A stretch of DNA of 64,000 bases from Cymbidium sinense (taxonomy: Eukaryota; Streptophyta; Magnoliopsida; Asparagales; Orchidaceae). Below are positions 61,762-64,000 of this stretch, piece after piece. The stretch is from assembly GCA_021442155.1 (NCBI GenBank), contig CM038222.1:17143908-17207907 (forward strand), given 5' to 3'. The notes under the pieces are model-generated. The model had not been told where the DNA came from and did not search any database. It worked only from the letters and a program-made list of their open reading frames with translations. Positions within the stretch are counted from its first letter, which is position 1; every line of letters begins with the position of its first letter. Position numbers and translations under genes: made by a program.

Positions 61762-64000
61762 ATGATCAATTTTCTTATTTGGAATGTTCAGGGTATTGGG
61801 ACTCTCACTGTCTTCAATCATGTTAGGAGCCTTTGTCATACTAATAACATAACCTTACTTGTTATTATTGAGCCATTCATTCACTCTTCTAAGATCACCC
61901 ATATTGCTAGAATGCTTGGCTTTCAAAATTTCTTTTATAATATTAGTAGTAAAATTTGGTGTTTTTGGAATAATTTAATCAACATTTCTATCCTTGATGA
62001 TCTCAAACAATTGGTTAATGTTCAAATCTCATTGGGTGAATTTTTGTTCTTGGTTCCTTTATGCTTCTTGTAATAAAGGTAGGAACATCCTTTGGAATCA
62101 TGTAAGAACCTTCGCCTCCTCGGTTAATAAAACCTGGTTGGTTGGGGATGATTTCAACACTATTTCTTCCTCGAGAAAGGAGGAGGCTCTCTAACATCCA
62201 TTCAATGGAAGATTTCTCTAATATGATCCTCAATTGCAACCTTATTGATATTGGTTTTTTTGGCTCATACTATACATGGCACAACTCTAGACTTTGGTAG
62301 TGGCTTGATAGGACCCTCTTTAATTCCCTTTGCATCAATCAATGGCCCCTCACTTCTATTGAGCATTTGAGCAGAACTTTATCTGACCATGCTCCACTTT
62401 TGATCTCTATCAAAACTTCTTCCAATAATCTTTCCTCCCCTACTCCTTTTAAATTCCAAAATATGTGGACCCAACATCGTGATTTCATTAATCTTGTTTC
62501 CATTAATTGGATGGCCCCTATTCACCCGGACAATTCTGTTAAAGGCATGATTCAGCTTTGGCTTAAGGTCAAAAGACTTAAACAAAACCTAAATTGGTGG
62601 ATCAAGCATCATTTTAAAAATCTTTTTGCCAATCTCAAAATTATGGAATAATTAGTTTGCTCCCTTAAAGATGTTGTCTTAATTGATCCTATTAAGCTTG
62701 ATGAGTTGAACAATGCTAAAGATAACTTGATAAATTATCAGAATATAGAGGAAACCTGCTGGCGTCAAAAGTCTGCTAGAAAATATATTGTTGATGGTGA
62801 TAGAAATACAAGATATTTCCATGCTCTTTTCAAAAAAGGAAAGCCTTAAACTCTATTCAAAAAATTTAAAATATTAAGGTATTTGGATCCGATAATAAAT
62901 TAAAGATTTTGTCATACAACATTTTCAGAATTTATTAAACATCAACCCTCCCTTAGAAGCCCTCTCCAACACACCCGTGATCCTCTCTATGATTACTAAT
63001 GATGAAAACCATTTACTCACTTTGCATCCTAGAGAAGTTGAGATTAGTAGTACTCTCAATAGCATGAACATTGACTTTCTTTGCTAGCCATGGCTACGAC
63101 CCATTTCTTTATTGGCCTTTTATTAAGTCTGACCTTATTGATGCTCTTATTGATTTCTTTGATGGCAGCTCTTTACCTAGATACTTTTCTAGCACTTCAA
63201 TTATCCTCATTCCCAAAACTAATAATCCTAATTCTTGGGGAGATTTTTGACCTCAGCCTTTCCACCTTCTTTCAAAAACTCATTGCTAAATTAATTAATA
63301 ATTGGATAAGTCTGCTACTCCCTAAAATTATTTCTCCTAACCAAACTTCCTTCATTAAAAATAGAGCTATATCCAACAATATCCTTCTAGCCCAAGAGCT
63401 GGTTCATGACATTGATGTTCCTACTAGAGGTGGCAACATCCTCCTCAAACTAGACATCTCTAAAGCTTTTGATAACCTCTCATGGGATTTCCTCTTTCAA
63501 ATCTTACATTTGTTTGGGTTTTCTGATAATTTCATCCACCTCATCAAAAACTGTATTACCAATATTTGGTTCTCTATTATCATGAATGGTGAGTCCCTTA
63601 GTTTCTTTACTTTAAGGCATGGCTTGAGACAAGGAGACCCCCTTTCACCCTCTTGTTGTTGAAAATCTTTCAAGGAGCCTGAATGATCTTTTCAATAAAA
63701 ATCCTACCATTTTTTTAAAACTTATGGTGCTCTCCCTGTTTCTCATCTTAGTTTTGTTGATGATTTTATAATCTTTTGTAATGCCTCTATTCACCACATT
63801 AAAACTATTAAGAACCTTTTAAATGAATTTGGCAAAGAAAGTGGTCTCTTTCTCAATGAAGGAAAATGTTGTTTCATTCCTTCCGCTAAAATCCCTACCA
63901 ATAGGCTCAACCAAATCTCTAGAATTACTAATTTTTAGCAACATCAACTTTCTATTAATTATCTCGGGGCTCCGCTTTTTAAAGGTCAGAAAAAATCTCA
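61762..64000 (+). pseudogene. LINE copy D ORF2 (endonuclease, RT), partial at window end
   Basis: The start is MINFLIWNVQGIGTL. Endonuclease motifs are LLVIIEPFIHSSKITHIARM, GDDFNTISS (GGDFNTI with Gly to Asp) and RTLSDHAPLLISI. A linker with a degenerate VDGDRNTRYFHALF follows. RT: NQTSFIKNRAISNNILLAQE, LKLDISKAFDNLSWDFLFQI and GLRQGDPLSPS, then a loss of about 13 bp removes FIIAVEYL and shifts the frame at 63650. SFVDDFIIF (motif C, catalytic Asp-Asp kept) is at about 63751-63777. The RT continues past the window (ISRITNF, YLGAPLFKGQK near 63915-63990). Confidence 0.83.

Larger units (their letters stand above)
60069..64000 (+). mobile_element. LINE (L1-type) copy D, 5' end present, runs past the window
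   Basis: The element starts with CTCCCTCTCTCTCTCACTC and a leader sharing TTCTTGCGGTTTGGCCGC with copy B. ORF1 (60205-61691) and ORF2 (from 61762) are in the same order as in copies B and C; sequence continues in the RT at 64000. It is close to copy B by motif comparison. Stops and small indels are scattered through both ORFs. Whether RNase H, 3' UTR and an A-tail follow cannot be seen. Confidence 0.86.

Noticed and set aside
1..64000. CRISPR array or prokaryotic mobile system, suggested by regular repeats
   Set aside because: The repeats are contiguous telomere-type heptamers without unique spacers, and all coding remnants are plant LINE or GR-RBP sequences.

Overview
The window looks like nuclear DNA of a seed plant, probably a flowering plant. 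Its basic repeat is the Arabidopsis-type telomere heptamer, read as CCCTAAA on the + strand from one end of the window to the other. The only coding remnants are plant-type L1 LINEs (DUF4283/zinc-knuckle ORF1; endonuclease, reverse transcriptase, zf-RVT and RNase H in ORF2) and the tail of a GRP7-like glycine-rich RNA-binding protein. I see no intact cellular gene, no RNA gene and no prokaryotic feature. It is a subtelomeric or interstitial telomere-derived satellite block that has collected retroelements.

The background is a higher-order repeat. Blocks of near-canonical CCCTAAA (about 150-400 bp) alternate with longer A-rich blocks of CCTAAA, CTAAA and AAATAAA variants that carry almost no G on the + strand. 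A short boundary motif close to ACCNGTTTACTTAATTTAA recurs more than 20 times, always on the + strand, usually where an A-rich block meets the next CCCTAAA block. Most longer units also carry a fragment of about 340-490 bp: the last part of a GRP mRNA (end of the RRM, glycine-rich tail, stop, 3' UTR, A-tail). Twelve copies are seen, all on +, and nearly all share the same left end and the same upstream flank (near AAAGTAACTAAATAAATAAA). This suggests one 5'-truncated retrocopy that was amplified together with the satellite.

Layout: 1-15040, satellite with GRP copies 1-4, the first split by a LINE 3' fragment, and a GC-rich CCCTGGG-like tract at 13970-14940. 15041-19732, LINE copy A, with several deletions and no 3' end. 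19733-31331, satellite with GRP copies 5-8. 31332-34159, LINE copy B, cut off inside the RT. 34160-37664, a 3.5-kb A/T/C-only array. 37665-45606, LINE copy C, the only copy with both ends, an RNase H domain and a 2.1-kb 3' UTR ending in an A-tail. 45607-60068, satellite with GRP copies 9-12, two LINE 3'-UTR fragments and several GC-rich tracts. 60069-64000, LINE copy D, which runs off the window.

All LINE and GRP pieces point the same way as the C-rich telomere strand. Nicking of the T-runs of the TTTAGGG strand by an L1 endonuclease would produce this orientation. Every ORF is broken by stops or frameshifts, so nothing here looks autonomously active. The GC-rich tracts, in which CCCTAAA appears as CCCTGGG, CCCTGAG or CCCTAGG, should be treated with caution, because CCCTAA to CCCTGG is a known nanopore base-calling error on telomeric DNA.
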